Shown piece after piece: positions 7,001 to 17,100 of a stretch of 64,000 bases of DNA (the stretch's first letter is position 1; every line of letters begins with the position of its first letter). The translations under genes and the position numbers were made by a program. The DNA comes from Olleya namhaensis (lineage in GTDB: Bacteria; Bacteroidota; Bacteroidia; Flavobacteriales; Flavobacteriaceae). The notes under the pieces were generated by a model that had not been told where the DNA came from, did no database searches, and was given only the letters and a program-made list of their open reading frames with translations. Location of the stretch: contig NZ_FORM01000009.1 of NCBI RefSeq assembly GCF_900114005.1, positions 1 through 64,000 on the forward strand, written 5' to 3'.

Positions 7001-7438
7001 TTAAAACGGAAGATCGTCATCACTAGAAACAGGTTTAGGTGCTGCTGGTTTTTCAGCCATTGGATTAGCTTGTTGCTTTGCTGGAGCAGCTTCTGGATCA
7101 CGTTTTGTGTTTAAAAATGTAAAGTCCGAAACCTGTATTTCCGTACTATAACGCTCATTACCAGAGTCGTCTTGCCATTTTCTGTTTTTTATACGCCCTT
7201 CCACATATACTTTATCCCCTTTGGTTAAGTATTTTTCGCAAATTTCTGCTGCTTTATTACGCACCACTATATTATGCCAATCTGTATTAGTAACACGCTC
7301 ATTAGTTTGCTTACTAACATAAGTCTCGTTAGTTGCCAAAGGAAAACGTCCAACACAACCACCGCCTTCAAAGTAGTGCATCTTTACTTCATCTCCTAAA
7401 TGCCCTATAAGCATTACTTTATTTAATGTTCCTGACAT
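7001..7438 (-). CDS. ssb: Single-stranded DNA-binding protein
   Basis: A 145-residue SSB that coats single-stranded DNA during replication and repair. An N-terminal OB fold (about residues 4-104) includes N-K-V-M-L-I-G-H-L-G and the T-x-W-H-N-I-V core. A flexible Ala/Pro/Lys/Gln linker leads to the acidic tip D-D-D-L-P-F, which recruits partner proteins. The ATG at 7438 is the natural start. A candidate -7 box (TAATTTTG on the minus strand) lies at 7460-7467. It leads the ssb-gldE-gldD cluster. Confidence 0.95.
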   Translation of the reverse strand: MSGTLNKVMLIGHLGDEVKMHYFEGGGCVGRFPLATNETYVSKQTNERVTNTDWHNIVVRNKAAEICEKYLTKGDKVYVEGRIKNRKWQDDSGNERYSTEIQVSDFTFLNTKRDPEAAPAKQQANPMAEKPAAPKPVSSDDDLPF

Positions 7439-7529
7439 AAGTTATGGTTTTTACCGCTACAAAATTACAGCTTTAAGCTTCAATGTAAATAAATTTAATA
7501 AAAAATATTGAGGTGTTACGGTTTATAGT

Positions 7530-8570
7530 TTAAAAATTAAATTTTTCAATAAAATTTCCAATCAAAATAGGCACAGGATAGTCCTTAATTTGTTTTATAG
7601 ACACTCCTTTTGATAACTCTTGATCTAAAGTAACTATCCAAAATTTAGTATTTAAATGTTGATGTGATAATTTATGGACAATAACCTTATCATTATATAA
7701 AGACACATCAAACGTTGCGTCTTTTAAAATATCTAAATTTTCAATCTCGTTTACTATAACCTCATGCGTGGCTTCCTTTTCAGTTTCGATTAACGGAAAC
7801 TGATATAAGTTTTGCCAAATACCACTACCTTGACGTTGTTCAATAATAGTTTTGTTGTCTTTGGACAGCATGACTATAAAATTAAAATGTTTTTTAGTAA
7901 CCTTGTTGGCCTTCAGCTTGACTGGCAACTCACCTATTGTTCCTTTTTGTAATGCAACACACACCGTATTAAAAGGACATATATTACAATCCGGATTTTT
8001 GGGCTTACATAAACGTGCACCAAACTCCATTATAGCTTGATTAAAAGTCGCCGGTTGTTTAACATCTATTAATTGTTGTGCTAAAGCTTTAAACTCTTTA
8101 AACCCTTTTCCTGTATTTATGGCAGTTTCAATACCATATATTCTAGATAGTGCGCGATATACATTACCATCTACAACAGCGGTGATTTGGTTAAAACAAA
8201 TGGATGCTATGGCACTTGCCGTATAATCTCCAACACCCTTTAATTTTAAAATATCATCAAAAGTGTCTGGAAATTGCCCATTTAATACATTTACTATATA
8301 TTTGGCTGAAGCATGTAAGTTTCTGGCTCTAGAATAATAACCAAGTCCTTGCCATAACTTTAACACATCTTGCTCGTCTGCGTTTGCTAGGTCAAAAACA
8401 GTTGGGTAATAGGTTGTAAAAGCGGTATAATAAGGTAAACCTTGTACGACTTGTGTTTGTTGTAATATAATTTCGGAAAGCCAAATAAAATAAGGGTTAG
8501 TGGTGTTACGCCAAGGCAAATCACGCTTATTATCTGTGTACCAATTAATTAGTTGTTTTGAGAGATTCAT
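7530..8570 (-). CDS. mutY: A/G-specific adenine glycosylase MutY
   Basis: A 346-residue repair glycosylase that removes adenine mispaired with 8-oxoguanine. It shows the helix-hairpin-helix L-K-G-V-G-D-Y-T-A-S-A-I-A, the catalytic aspartate in A-V-V-D-G-N-V, and the four-cysteine iron-sulfur motif C-x6-C-x2-C-x5-C (about residues 187-203). The C-terminal about 120 residues are the NUDIX-like domain that reads 8-oxoG. A candidate -7 box (TACTTTTG on the minus strand) is at 8594-8601. Divergent from the HU gene. Confidence 0.95.
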   Translation of the reverse strand: MNLSKQLINWYTDNKRDLPWRNTTNPYFIWLSEIILQQTQVVQGLPYYTAFTTYYPTVFDLANADEQDVLKLWQGLGYYSRARNLHASAKYIVNVLNGQFPDTFDDILKLKGVGDYTASAIASICFNQITAVVDGNVYRALSRIYGIETAINTGKGFKEFKALAQQLIDVKQPATFNQAIMEFGARLCKPKNPDCNICPFNTVCVALQKGTIGELPVKLKANKVTKKHFNFIVMLSKDNKTIIEQRQGSGIWQNLYQFPLIETEKEATHEVIVNEIENLDILKDATFDVSLYNDKVIVHKLSHQHLNTKFWIVTLDQELSKGVSIKQIKDYPVPILIGNFIEKFNF

Positions 8571-8658
8571 TTATTAGAAAAAAGTAAGAAAAGCAAAAGT
8601 AAAGTTTATCACATTAAATTTTAATGAATTAGGTTTGAAATATTGAATAATAAATGAC

Positions 8659-8666
8659 TATATTTG
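8659..8666 (+). promoter_or_regulatory. Promoter -7 box of the HU gene
   Basis: TATATTTG matches TAnnTTTG. A TTTG at 8634-8637 lies 21 bases upstream, the right distance for the -33 element. The predicted leader to the ATG at 8708 is about 35-40 bases. Confidence 0.65.
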
Positions 8667-8707
8667 CCAACCCTTAGAAAAATTAATAACGCAAATAAGA
8701 AAAGAAA

Positions 8708-8998
8708 ATGACTAAAGCTGATTTAGTAGCAAAGATTTCTGAAAAACTAGGAATTGAAAAAGGAGATGTACAGGCAACTGTAGAGACTTTCATGGAAGAG
8801 GTTAAAACATCTTTAGAAGGAGGCGACAATGTATACCTTAGAGGTTTTGGTAGCTTCATTATTAAAACAAGAGCAGAAAAAACAGGAAGAAATATTTCGA
8901 AGAATACGACTATCAAGATTCCTGCTCACAATATCCCAGCGTTTAAACCTGCAAAAGTATTTGTAGAGGGTGTAAAAACTAACGTTGACGTAAAGTAA
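8708..8998 (+). CDS. HU-family DNA-binding protein
   Basis: A 96-residue nucleoid protein that bends and compacts DNA. The sequence opens with M-T-K-A-D-L-V and has the family signature R-G-F-G-S-F followed by the beta-arm with R-N-I-S-K-N-T-T-I-K-I-P-A. Length is normal for HU/IHF. A good promoter is upstream, and a 30-residue basic protein gene follows 41 bases downstream before the terminator at 9135-9166, so both are likely on one transcript. Confidence 0.93.
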   Translation: MTKADLVAKISEKLGIEKGDVQATVETFMEEVKTSLEGGDNVYLRGFGSFIIKTRAEKTGRNISKNTTIKIPAHNIPAFKPAKVFVEGVKTNVDVK

Positions 8999-9039
8999 AA
9001 ACAATATAATCGAATTATTAATTTAAAAAAATTAACCCT

Positions 9040-9132
9040 ATGCCAAGTGGTAAAAAACGTAAAAGACACAAGGTTGCAACGCATAAGCGTAAAAAACGTA
9101 GACGCGCTAACCGTCACAAGAAGAAAAAATAA
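9040..9132 (+). CDS. Very small Lys/Arg-rich protein, possibly ribosome-associated
   Basis: A 30-codon frame (M-P-S-G-K-K-R-K-R-H-K...) with about two thirds Lys, Arg or His and no acidic residue. It has an ATG, is followed by a terminator 3 bases after its stop, and sits between HU and rng. I recall near-identical small proteins conserved in Bacteroidetes genomes. The composition is that of a small ribosomal or nucleic-acid-binding protein; a novel small ribosomal protein (bL38) has been described in Flavobacterium ribosomes, but I cannot tell whether this is it. Coding status is likely, function inferred. Confidence 0.75.
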   Translation: MPSGKKRKRHKVATHKRKKRRRANRHKKKK

Positions 9133-9134
9133 TT

Positions 9135-9166
9135 CAAAAAAGTAGTTTTTATAAACTACTTTTTTG
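9135..9166 (+). terminator. Terminator after the HU/small basic protein transcript
   Basis: Stem AAAAAAGTAGTTT / AAACTACTTTTTT with a short AT-rich loop, ending in a T run, three bases after the small protein's stop codon. Confidence 0.8.
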
Positions 9167-9194
9167 GTTTATTAGAAACAAAGTTCTTTGAAAT

Positions 9195-9299
9195 AGAGTT
9201 TATCTATAACACGTAAAACCTTGCGTGATTATTAAACTCTACCGGATTTAAAAAATCCTGTGAAAAAAAAATACCTTAACTTATTACAAGTTAAGGTAT
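9195..9299 (+). promoter_or_regulatory. Two stem-loops in the leader of the RNase G/E gene
   Basis: First structure 9195-9240: AGAGTTTA pairs with TAAACTCT, and the inner ATAA-CACG pairs with CGTG-a-TTAT around a ten-base loop. Second structure 9271-9299: a perfect 12-bp stem ATACCTTAACTT / AAGTTAAGGTAT with loop ATTAC, lacking a T run and so not a typical terminator. Both lie within 155 bases before the rng start. RNase E in other bacteria is autoregulated through its structured 5' leader; the same here is inference. Confidence 0.4.
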
Positions 9300-9346
9300 A
9301 TGTATAATCCATCTGTACTTTATTGTATGGATAAAAATTAACCTAA

Positions 9347-10891
9347 ATGGATAAAGAATTAATTATTAGATCTAGTCCAGAAGCTGTTGATTTTGCCTTA
9401 TTAAAAGATGGAAAATTAATTGAATTACATAAAGAGGAAGATGGGAACAACTTTGCGGTTGGTGATGTGTTTATTGCCAAAGTAAGAAAAGCTGTTCCAG
9501 GTCTAAATGCTGCATTTGTTAATGTAGGTTATGAGAAAGATGCATTTTTGCATTATCATGATTTAGGTCCAAAAATGTCCTCCCTTTTAAAATTCACAAA
9601 AAGTGTAAGCACAGGTAAACTAAAAGATTTTTCTTTAAAAAATTACCCATTTGAAAAAGATATTGATAAAGACGGAAAGATAACTGACGTCTTAAAATCA
9701 AATCAGTCTATTTTAGTACAAATAGTAAAAGAACCAATATCTACTAAAGGCCCAAGGATTAGCTCTGAGCTGTCTATAGCTGGTAGATATATTGTTTTAG
9801 TACCATTTTCTGATCGTATTTCCATCTCTCAAAAGATAGAAAGCAAAGAAGAAAAAGAGCGCTTAAAACGTTTGGTTAGGAGTATAACTCCGCCAGGTTT
9901 TGGAGTTATTGTACGTACTGTAGCAGAAGGCAAAAAAGTAGCCGAACTAGATAAAGATTTACAAAACTTGCTTAGTCGTTGGACGGCAATGTGTAAAAAA
10001 TTACATAAAGCAAATCATCCTGCCAAAGTGCTGGGCGAATTAAATAAAGCCTCTTCAATGTTAAGAGATATATTTAATGACACCTTCACCGGAATTCATG
10101 TAGACGATGATGCTTTATATGTACAAGTAAAAGAATATGTGCAGCAAATTGCACCAAAAAAAGAATCAATAGTTAAATTACATCAGTCTACCGTTCCTAT
10201 TTTCGAAAAATTTGGAATAGAAAGACAAATCAAGACCGCTTTTGGTAAAACAGTCTCTATGTCTAAAGGTGCATACCTTGTTATAGAACATACAGAAGCA
10301 CTTCACGTCGTAGATGTAAATAGTGGTAATAGATCTAACAAAGCAAACTCTCAAGAAGACACCGCATTGGAAGTAAACTTAATATCAGCAACAGAAGTTG
10401 CAAGACAATTAAGATTACGTGATATGGGTGGGATTATTGTAGTAGATTTTATAGATTTAAACACTGCAGAACACAGGAAAAAACTTTTTAATCATCTTCG
10501 TGATGAGATGAAAGATGATCGTGCCAAACACAAAATATTACCTCCTAGTAAGTTTGGATTGATTCAGATAACACGTCAAAGAGTAAGACCAGAAATGAAC
10601 ATTAAAACCAGAGAGGATAATCCTAACGGTTTTAAAGGAGAAGAAGTCGAAGCGCCAATTAACATTGTGCCTAAAATAACTCATGACTTAGAACAATTAT
10701 TAAAAAAAGACTACAAAAAGGTGACCTTAAACACACATCCTTTTATAGCAGCCTTTTTAACAAAAGGTTTTCCATCGATTCGTTCAAAATGGTTTTTTGA
10801 ACACAAAAAATGGGTAAAGATACAACCAAGAGATGCTTACACATACCTTGAATATCATTTTAATGATCAAAATGGTAAACAAATTAAATAA
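9347..10891 (+). CDS. rng: Ribonuclease G/E family endoribonuclease
   Basis: A 514-residue endoribonuclease for RNA decay and rRNA maturation. An S1-like domain occupies about residues 35-130, with G-D-V-F-I-A-K-V and V-P-G-L-N-A-A-F-V-N-V-G. The catalytic DNase I-like region carries the metal-binding pair in V-D-V-N-S-G and V-V-D-F-I-D-L-N. There is no long RNase E-type scaffold tail, so it is the short RNase G form. It is preceded by two leader hairpins and followed by a strong terminator at 10893-10930. Confidence 0.92.
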   Translation: MDKELIIRSSPEAVDFALLKDGKLIELHKEEDGNNFAVGDVFIAKVRKAVPGLNAAFVNVGYEKDAFLHYHDLGPKMSSLLKFTKSVSTGKLKDFSLKNYPFEKDIDKDGKITDVLKSNQSILVQIVKEPISTKGPRISSELSIAGRYIVLVPFSDRISISQKIESKEEKERLKRLVRSITPPGFGVIVRTVAEGKKVAELDKDLQNLLSRWTAMCKKLHKANHPAKVLGELNKASSMLRDIFNDTFTGIHVDDDALYVQVKEYVQQIAPKKESIVKLHQSTVPIFEKFGIERQIKTAFGKTVSMSKGAYLVIEHTEALHVVDVNSGNRSNKANSQEDTALEVNLISATEVARQLRLRDMGGIIVVDFIDLNTAEHRKKLFNHLRDEMKDDRAKHKILPPSKFGLIQITRQRVRPEMNIKTREDNPNGFKGEEVEAPINIVPKITHDLEQLLKKDYKKVTLNTHPFIAAFLTKGFPSIRSKWFFEHKKWVKIQPRDAYTYLEYHFNDQNGKQIK

Positions 10892-10892
10892 C

Positions 10893-10930
10893 AAAAAAAA
10901 CCTTACTATTTATTTAGTAAGGTTTTTTTT
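10893..10930 (+). terminator. Terminator of rng
   Basis: Stem AAAAAACCTTACTA / TAGTAAGGTTTTTT with a short ATTTAT-type loop and a run of eight T residues; it begins two bases after the rng stop. Confidence 0.85.
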
Positions 10931-10952
10931 ATGCCCAAAAACTAGCACTTTT

Positions 10953-11131
10953 TAGGGCGTTACCTTTGTCCTGATTTTTAATATCAGCACAAAGGTCAGG
11001 CTATCCGTTATATCTTTTTAGAATACTTGTAATACAAATATACAACAAGTTAAAAACCAACCACATTTCTACTAACAACCCCTTAGTTTGCATTACTAAA
11101 AAGGATGCCACTACTATCCTTAACGCAAACC
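10953..11131 (+). repeat. Structured dispersed repeat, copy 1
   Basis: Opens with TAGGGCGTTACC and closes with a block containing GGATGCCACTACTATCC followed by TAACGCAAACC. The same modules, including GGCTATCCGTTATATCTTTTT, occur in copy 2 (20833-20928, opposite strand). The ends GGGCGTTA and TAACGC are inverted repeats. Internal hairpin: ACCTTTGT/ACAAAGGT with CTGAT/ATCAG (10962-10995). Between 11020 and 11100 is unrelated AT-rich sequence absent from copy 2. It lies 3' of rng in the sense orientation. Confidence 0.65.
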
Positions 11132-11225
11132 AAAACCCCCTAAAACCAATTAAAAAGCCATATAATTAGTCAAAAACAAGATACTATTACTTAAATAGTA
11201 ATAAAAAACCAAACATAATATATCA

Positions 11226-11256
11226 AAAAAGCCCCACTTAACAGTGGGGCTTTTTA
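11226..11256 (-). terminator. Terminator of the adhesin-PorP-OmpA operon
   Basis: Stem AAAAGCCCCACT / AGTGGGGCTTTTT with loop TAAC, flanked by A and T runs. It lies 44 bases past the stop of the minus-strand OmpA gene. Confidence 0.8.
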
Positions 11257-11299
11257 TCGGTTTTTTTGGTTTATTCTGGTTGTATAACTTGTAATATAT

Positions 11300-13210
11300 T
11301 TATTGCTGTGGTCCTCCACTAATAATAAAAAATTGACTTCTTCTATTAAGATCATGATCTTGATCCGTACAAGGATTACAATCAATAGCCGGCTCTGTCT
11401 CTCCTCTACCTGATGCAGAAATTCTACTAGCAGCAATTCCTTTAGAAATCACGTACTGTGTCGTTGTTTGTGCACGTCTTTCTGATAAGCGTTGGTTGTA
11501 TTGATTAGACCCTCTAAAATCTGTATGTGATGTTGCTTGTATTACCATATTAGGATACTTATTCATCACTTGTACTAAATTATCTAATTCAAACGCAGCA
11601 CGAGCTGTTATGTTTGACTTATCATAGTCAAAGTAAATTGGGTTAAGTATAACACGTTCTGGCGTTACAATAGCCTCTATAGGCTTCAAACTAACTGTTA
11701 CAGCAACTTCTTCTTCGTTACTTGCAGCTATTGTTACTTTGTTACTTTCATAACCATCCATAGTAACTTGTAATTCAGTTCCAGTTTCGCACTCTACAAT
11801 ATATTCCACTACACCCTTTGCATTTGCAGGCTTAGAAGCTAATACGTTTCCTTGAGCGTCTACTAATGTTGTTAATGCCCCTGCTAATGGCGTTCCTGTT
11901 TTTTCGTCTAAAACAGTTCCAACAATTAACACATCACATAACGGTTGTAACTTTTTGATACCATAGATATCATCACTACCTTTTCCTCCTTCACGGTTTG
12001 AAGATACAAATCCCTCTCCCGTTTCTTCATTCATTCTAAAAGCAAAATCATCTCCATTACTGTTAATAGGGATTCCTACATTACGTATTGGCGCCAATTT
12101 ACCATCAATTTCCTTAGTATAAAACACATCCATTCCTCCAAGACCTAAATGTCCTGTTGAAGAAAAGTAAAGTGTATTATTATCACTAATGTATGGAAAC
12201 ATCTCTTGTCCTTCCGTATTTACTTTCTGCCCCATATTTACAGGTGTACCAACTTTTCCATTACCATCTAAAGATGCTTTGTAAATATCAAAATTTCCAA
12301 AACCTCCAGGCATATCACTAGCAAAGTAAATTGTACTTCCGTCAGCGCTAATAGTAGGGTTTTTAATAGAATAATTCTGACTGTTAATTGGTAAAGCTTC
12401 TACTTGAGAGAATCCATTTGCTCCTTTGTTTGCTTTAAATAAGTGTAAAACACTATACTTTGTATTAGATAAACTGTCTTTTTCGTAAATGTTTTCAAAG
12501 AAACTTTCTCTTGAAAAATACATTGTTTTACCATCTGGAGTAAAACTTGTAAGACCTTCATGATACTTAGTATTAATCTTTCCGTCTAAAAGTGTTTCTC
12601 CTTGATAAGACCCATCTTCCGCTGCTGTGTATGAGTAGATATCTAAAAATGGCTCTTCATTCCAACCATAGTTTTTTCTACTTGCATTTCTTGAAGACGT
12701 AATGTATAATTTACCATCTTGAAGTGTTCCTCCAAAATCAGACATTTTACTGTTAAGATCTAAGTTTTGCACATTAAACTTTTTTCCTTTATCTAATATT
12801 TTAGATAAATACTCAGGGTTAGCTTTGTACATTACTGCACGATCATCTCCAGGTCTCATAGACGCAAACTTGTCCATTTGCTTATTAGACGCATCGTATT
12901 TACCGTTAGCTTTTAACATCTCAGAATACTTAAAAAGCATTTCTGGTTGAGATGCTCCAGCCTCTAAAGCTTTAGCATACCATTTTTCAGATTCGATTGT
13001 ACTAAAAATATTATAGTTAGCTTCTGCTAATCTAGAATATACGTAGGCATCACCCTCCCCTTTTTCTACTAATTTATTGTAGGCCTCAATAGCATCTACA
13101 AATTTATATTTAGCAAATAATTTATCGGCTTTTTTGGTCGCATCACTTTGAGCAAACACACTTGTGCTGCTTATTAAAATGGCGAATATAAATAGTTGTA
13201 TTTTTTTCAT
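11300..13210 (-). CDS. PorE-like OmpA family protein (TPR, PD40 propeller, carboxypeptidase-regulatory-like, OmpA)
   Basis: A 636-residue exported protein. Signal peptide 1-20 (ends F-A-Q). TPR-like repeats about 22-125. A beta-propeller of PD40-type repeats about 150-425, with motifs such as F-T-P-D-G-K-T-M-Y-F-S and I-S-A-D-G-S-T-I-Y-F-A. A carboxypeptidase-regulatory-like domain about 432-510, then an OmpA peptidoglycan-binding domain about 525-634 with the A-T-S-H-T-D and N-Q-R-L-S-E-R-R-A motifs. This is the domain order described for PorE of the T9SS, so it probably tethers an outer-membrane complex to the cell wall. Last gene of the operon, 20 bases after the PorP/SprF gene. Confidence 0.85.
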   Translation of the reverse strand: MKKIQLFIFAILISSTSVFAQSDATKKADKLFAKYKFVDAIEAYNKLVEKGEGDAYVYSRLAEANYNIFSTIESEKWYAKALEAGASQPEMLFKYSEMLKANGKYDASNKQMDKFASMRPGDDRAVMYKANPEYLSKILDKGKKFNVQNLDLNSKMSDFGGTLQDGKLYITSSRNASRKNYGWNEEPFLDIYSYTAAEDGSYQGETLLDGKINTKYHEGLTSFTPDGKTMYFSRESFFENIYEKDSLSNTKYSVLHLFKANKGANGFSQVEALPINSQNYSIKNPTISADGSTIYFASDMPGGFGNFDIYKASLDGNGKVGTPVNMGQKVNTEGQEMFPYISDNNTLYFSSTGHLGLGGMDVFYTKEIDGKLAPIRNVGIPINSNGDDFAFRMNEETGEGFVSSNREGGKGSDDIYGIKKLQPLCDVLIVGTVLDEKTGTPLAGALTTLVDAQGNVLASKPANAKGVVEYIVECETGTELQVTMDGYESNKVTIAASNEEEVAVTVSLKPIEAIVTPERVILNPIYFDYDKSNITARAAFELDNLVQVMNKYPNMVIQATSHTDFRGSNQYNQRLSERRAQTTTQYVISKGIAASRISASGRGETEPAIDCNPCTDQDHDLNRRSQFFIISGGPQQ

Positions 13211-13230
13211 TGTTTGGTTAGCTTATTGGA

Positions 13231-14136
13231 TTAGAAATAACGTGGTGAACGAGAAACTTTTCTTGGTAAATTGATATCAAAATTGATAAAAATCTCGTGA
13301 GAAGAATTAGTTACCACATCTAATTGAGATTGGATTGTGTCATACGCATAACCAATTCTTAAATTAGGCGCAACTAAAAAGTTGATCATCCCACTAAAAG
13401 AATCGTCTAAACGGTATCCCGCTCCTACCTCAACAAAATCATACATAAATAAATTTAAATTAACATCAAAACTTACTGGAGCGTCAAACGCCACCTTAGC
13501 TAAAGCATGTGGCTTTAGCTTAAAGTCTTCTGATAAATCAAACACATATCCAACTGCACCAAAAAAGTGCTGCGTTTCTGACCCAATCTTAAACCCGTTA
13601 GCATCTAAATGTACCGAGTTTAAAATATTTGGCATAGACGCCGAGATATAGAATTTATTTGGCTTATAAAAATATAATCCTGCTCCAATATTTGGAGTTG
13701 TTTCATTAATATTCTGTGCAAAGAAAGGATCATTAGGATCTACTAAATCAATTTGTGTTAATCCAATATCATGAAACGTTGCTCCTGCCTTTAATCCAAA
13801 CGCTAATTTAGTAGTTGTCCCTACTGGAATAGTGTATGAAAAATCAACATAAGCATTAGTCTCTTTTACTGGTCCTACCTCATCACTTATTAAAGATAGT
13901 CCTAAACCTACATTCTTTCCTACTGGAGAGTGTATCGCTAAAGTACCTGTCGTTGGTGCACCTTCTAACCCGACCCACTGACTTCTATAAAGTGCTCCAA
14001 TAGCAACACCTTCTGTAGAACCTGCATAGGCTGGATTTACCACATTCATGTTATACATGTACTGTGTGTACTGCGGATCTTGTTGGGCTTGTACGCCTAT
14101 AAACACTAGGAATACGATATATACTAATTTTTTCAT
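13231..14136 (-). CDS. PorP/SprF family type IX secretion outer-membrane protein
   Basis: A 301-residue beta-barrel with a signal peptide (ends V-Q-A-Q). The opening Q-D-P-Q-Y-T-Q-Y-M-Y-N and N-P-A-Y-A-G-S are the PorP/SprF family signature, followed by alternating beta-strands to the C-terminus. Family knowledge: SprF-like proteins serve secretion and surface attachment of one cognate partner with a type B C-terminal domain. Here that partner is the adhesin encoded 28 bases upstream. It may be named sprF- or porP-like; which cannot be decided because many paralogues exist. Confidence 0.88.
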   Translation of the reverse strand: MKKLVYIVFLVFIGVQAQQDPQYTQYMYNMNVVNPAYAGSTEGVAIGALYRSQWVGLEGAPTTGTLAIHSPVGKNVGLGLSLISDEVGPVKETNAYVDFSYTIPVGTTTKLAFGLKAGATFHDIGLTQIDLVDPNDPFFAQNINETTPNIGAGLYFYKPNKFYISASMPNILNSVHLDANGFKIGSETQHFFGAVGYVFDLSEDFKLKPHALAKVAFDAPVSFDVNLNLFMYDFVEVGAGYRLDDSFSGMINFLVAPNLRIGYAYDTIQSQLDVVTNSSHEIFINFDINLPRKVSRSPRYF

Positions 14137-14164
14137 CTGTTATCTTATTGGTTTTCTAGTTAGT

Positions 14165-17100
14165 TTATTTGTTTATGTATACCCAAGCGGCTTTTGTTTT
14201 TGTTCCTTGATACTTCATAACATAGTAGTAAGTTCCTACCGGAAGCATATCTCCATTGTCTGCTTGACCACCCCATTCTGATGTATAATTGTTTTTAGAA
14301 TATACTAAAGTACCATTACGGTTATAAATCTCTAAACTTTGTACATCAAAACTACTTAAATCAAAACGGTCATTAATACCATCTCCGTTTGGAGATATTC
14401 CCTGAGGAATTATACATGTTTCTAACTCGTCTACAGTAACAAATGCAGAACTAGTACATCCTGAATCATTAAAGGTAACTTCTATTTCATAATCACCAGC
14501 TAATAAAACCGTTGGTAATTCAATTCCTGTTTGACCAGTAATTTCACCACCTTCATAGTACCATTTGATACTAACTTCACTTAAAGTATAATTTGCAGGT
14601 TCTGCTGTAACTATAATTGGAGTGGTTGCATTTGGACAAACTTCAAAAGCCATATCAGCACTAAACGTTGTTTCTGGTGCTGGATTATATGAGATACCAA
14701 AACTTGTTGTTGCAAAACAATCACTTGCAGTAGCATTCTCTACTCTAACATAAATTGTCTCTGAGTTTGCTGTTAAAGTGTAAGTTGCTGGAGTAGCAAT
14801 AGCATTATCTCCACTTAAAGCGTCAGCTTCAGTTGTATGATATGTTACTAACACACCTGTTTGAGTACCTATTATTGTAGCTTCGTCAGCTGTTAAATCA
14901 AATACATTACTTCCTGTTCCGTCATCACACACTTCCATATCCATTGGCTGTGTCGCTTCTGGAGACGTACTTACCACTAAATTAAAAGTCGTATTAGTAG
15001 AGGCACAACCAGAATTAGAACCTACAGCGTCAACATCCTCCACTCTAACATAAATAGTTGTTCCGTCTGTAGCTGTGTAAGGAGATGTTAATGCTCCTGT
15101 ACCTGCTTGTGCATCTGACAAAGCACTGTAATATGTTACAGAGAACTCACTAGGATCTTGTGTCCCTAAGATTGTTGCTGTTTGAGTTTCTAAATCAAAC
15201 ACTCCGTTTCCTGCTCCATCATCACAAACTTCCATATCTAAAGCTTGATCTGCTGTTGCTGCGTCATAGAAATTAATAGTTGCTAATATTGAGAATGTAA
15301 AATCATCACAAATACCACCACCTACAACACACTGGTAAGTTCCTGTTTCTGTCGCAACAAAAGTAGGAGCGTTTATACCGTCTTGATAAATACCATTCAC
15401 GTACCAATCATAAGAATCAACTGCATAAGCAGTATCCGCTGTTAATGTTACAGAATCATTTCCACATAAATTAATAGGATCACTTGATCCTTCTGCAGCA
15501 GTTACCCCTTGTTCTATTAGGATTCCGTCGTAATCTAAAGCTACGTCACAAACAACATCACAATTTGTTCCATCTAATGGGCCTGACTCTTGAGTAAATA
15601 CATATGTTCCATCTTGTTGAGAGAAATTAGTAATTAATATTATATAAATCGAGTTAGCTGGAACTCCTGTTAACGTAATAGTCTCTGTTGCTGTAGCAGA
15701 ATAACTACAGTCTGCGATAGCTTCTGGTAACAGTTCAAAACATCCTGCTTCTTGACCTGGAAATGGTCCCCAAACTATAAAGTCAATATCTAACCCTACA
15801 CCAGCATCATTGGTTTGTGCTAATTGGAATACATAATCTCCTGCATCATCAAACTGAATCGTGTTCCATTGTGGATCTGGCTGACTTCCTAAACAATCGT
15901 AATCGATATAAGAAGGTGCTACTTGATCACCAACTATACTCGGGTAAAAAATTGTTGGATCTGCACAAATTGGTAATGCTTCTGTACAATACGTTGGCAC
16001 ACCTAAAGTTTGGATACATAAATCAAAAGTTATAGTTGTTGCAGTTGTACCTGCAGAGAACACTCTAATATAATATACATTTCCTACAGTTAATGTTGGT
16101 GTTATACTTGAATCGTCCGTAGTACAATATAACTGCGTTAAATCGTTACAATCAGCACCTTCTTCATAAAGTGCATGGTCTACGTTAAATCCTCCAGCAA
16201 CATTTAAGATTTGAATTATTTGTTGCTCTCCTAATGCTGTAAACTGATACCAAACGTCATCGTCTGTACCTGTAGCACAAGAACCTGCTGGCACTCCAGA
16301 ATCTGTTGCTTCTGCTAAAGTTCCAGAATTAACATCGATACAAGACTCACCATTATTAACTAAAGCCACTGTTGCATCGCAAGGGTTATCATTACTTGGT
16401 GGACAAGCTGCTAATGATATTGTATTACTTGTAATAACACAATTAACATCGTCTACATTAGACACTGTAAAAACAACATCTGTATTAAAAGCGTATGGTC
16501 CAAATTGACTAACACCTGCAGCAGTTACCGTTACCGGTGCGCCACCTTGATTATCTTCTATTTCTAAAGTAGTAGCATCTCCTATTGACGTTACATCCAC
16601 ATCGACTAAAAACTGATCACCGTTTGCACAATCGTCAACAACTACAAATGTTGCTGTTGGATTAATACAAGTTGCACAAGTTACTGTTACAGAAAGTGAT
16701 GTAAATGTCGTACTACTTAGACAGCTAACACTTCCATCAGATTCGATAGCAAAAGAAATAGTATCTCCTGATGATTGGAATGTTAAACCACCAATTTGTC
16801 CACTTGCACCATAAGGTGTTGCAGCGTTTAAGTTAGTAACTCCGTCAGAATCTAACACGATTAGCTCATCAAAATTATTTTCAACTTGTCCCGCGTTAAT
16901 TGTTAAATTAAGTGGCGTACCATCTGTTGATGTAAATGTAAATACATTAGTATCATTACTGTCATAACAGTAATCTATAGTTTGAGGTCCATCTGTTGCA
17001 CAATCTAAAATAAAATTAAATTGTAGTAATGTTGAAAATGTGAATGGACCAGCCCATGTACTATTTTCTGCCCCACAAACTGCTTGAACATAAACTTCAT

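Noticed and set aside
11182-11200. Hairpin TACTATT-ACTTA-AATAGTA between the repeat and the operon terminator
   Set aside because: AT-only stem of seven pairs in AT-rich DNA; likely chance, with no T run in a useful place.
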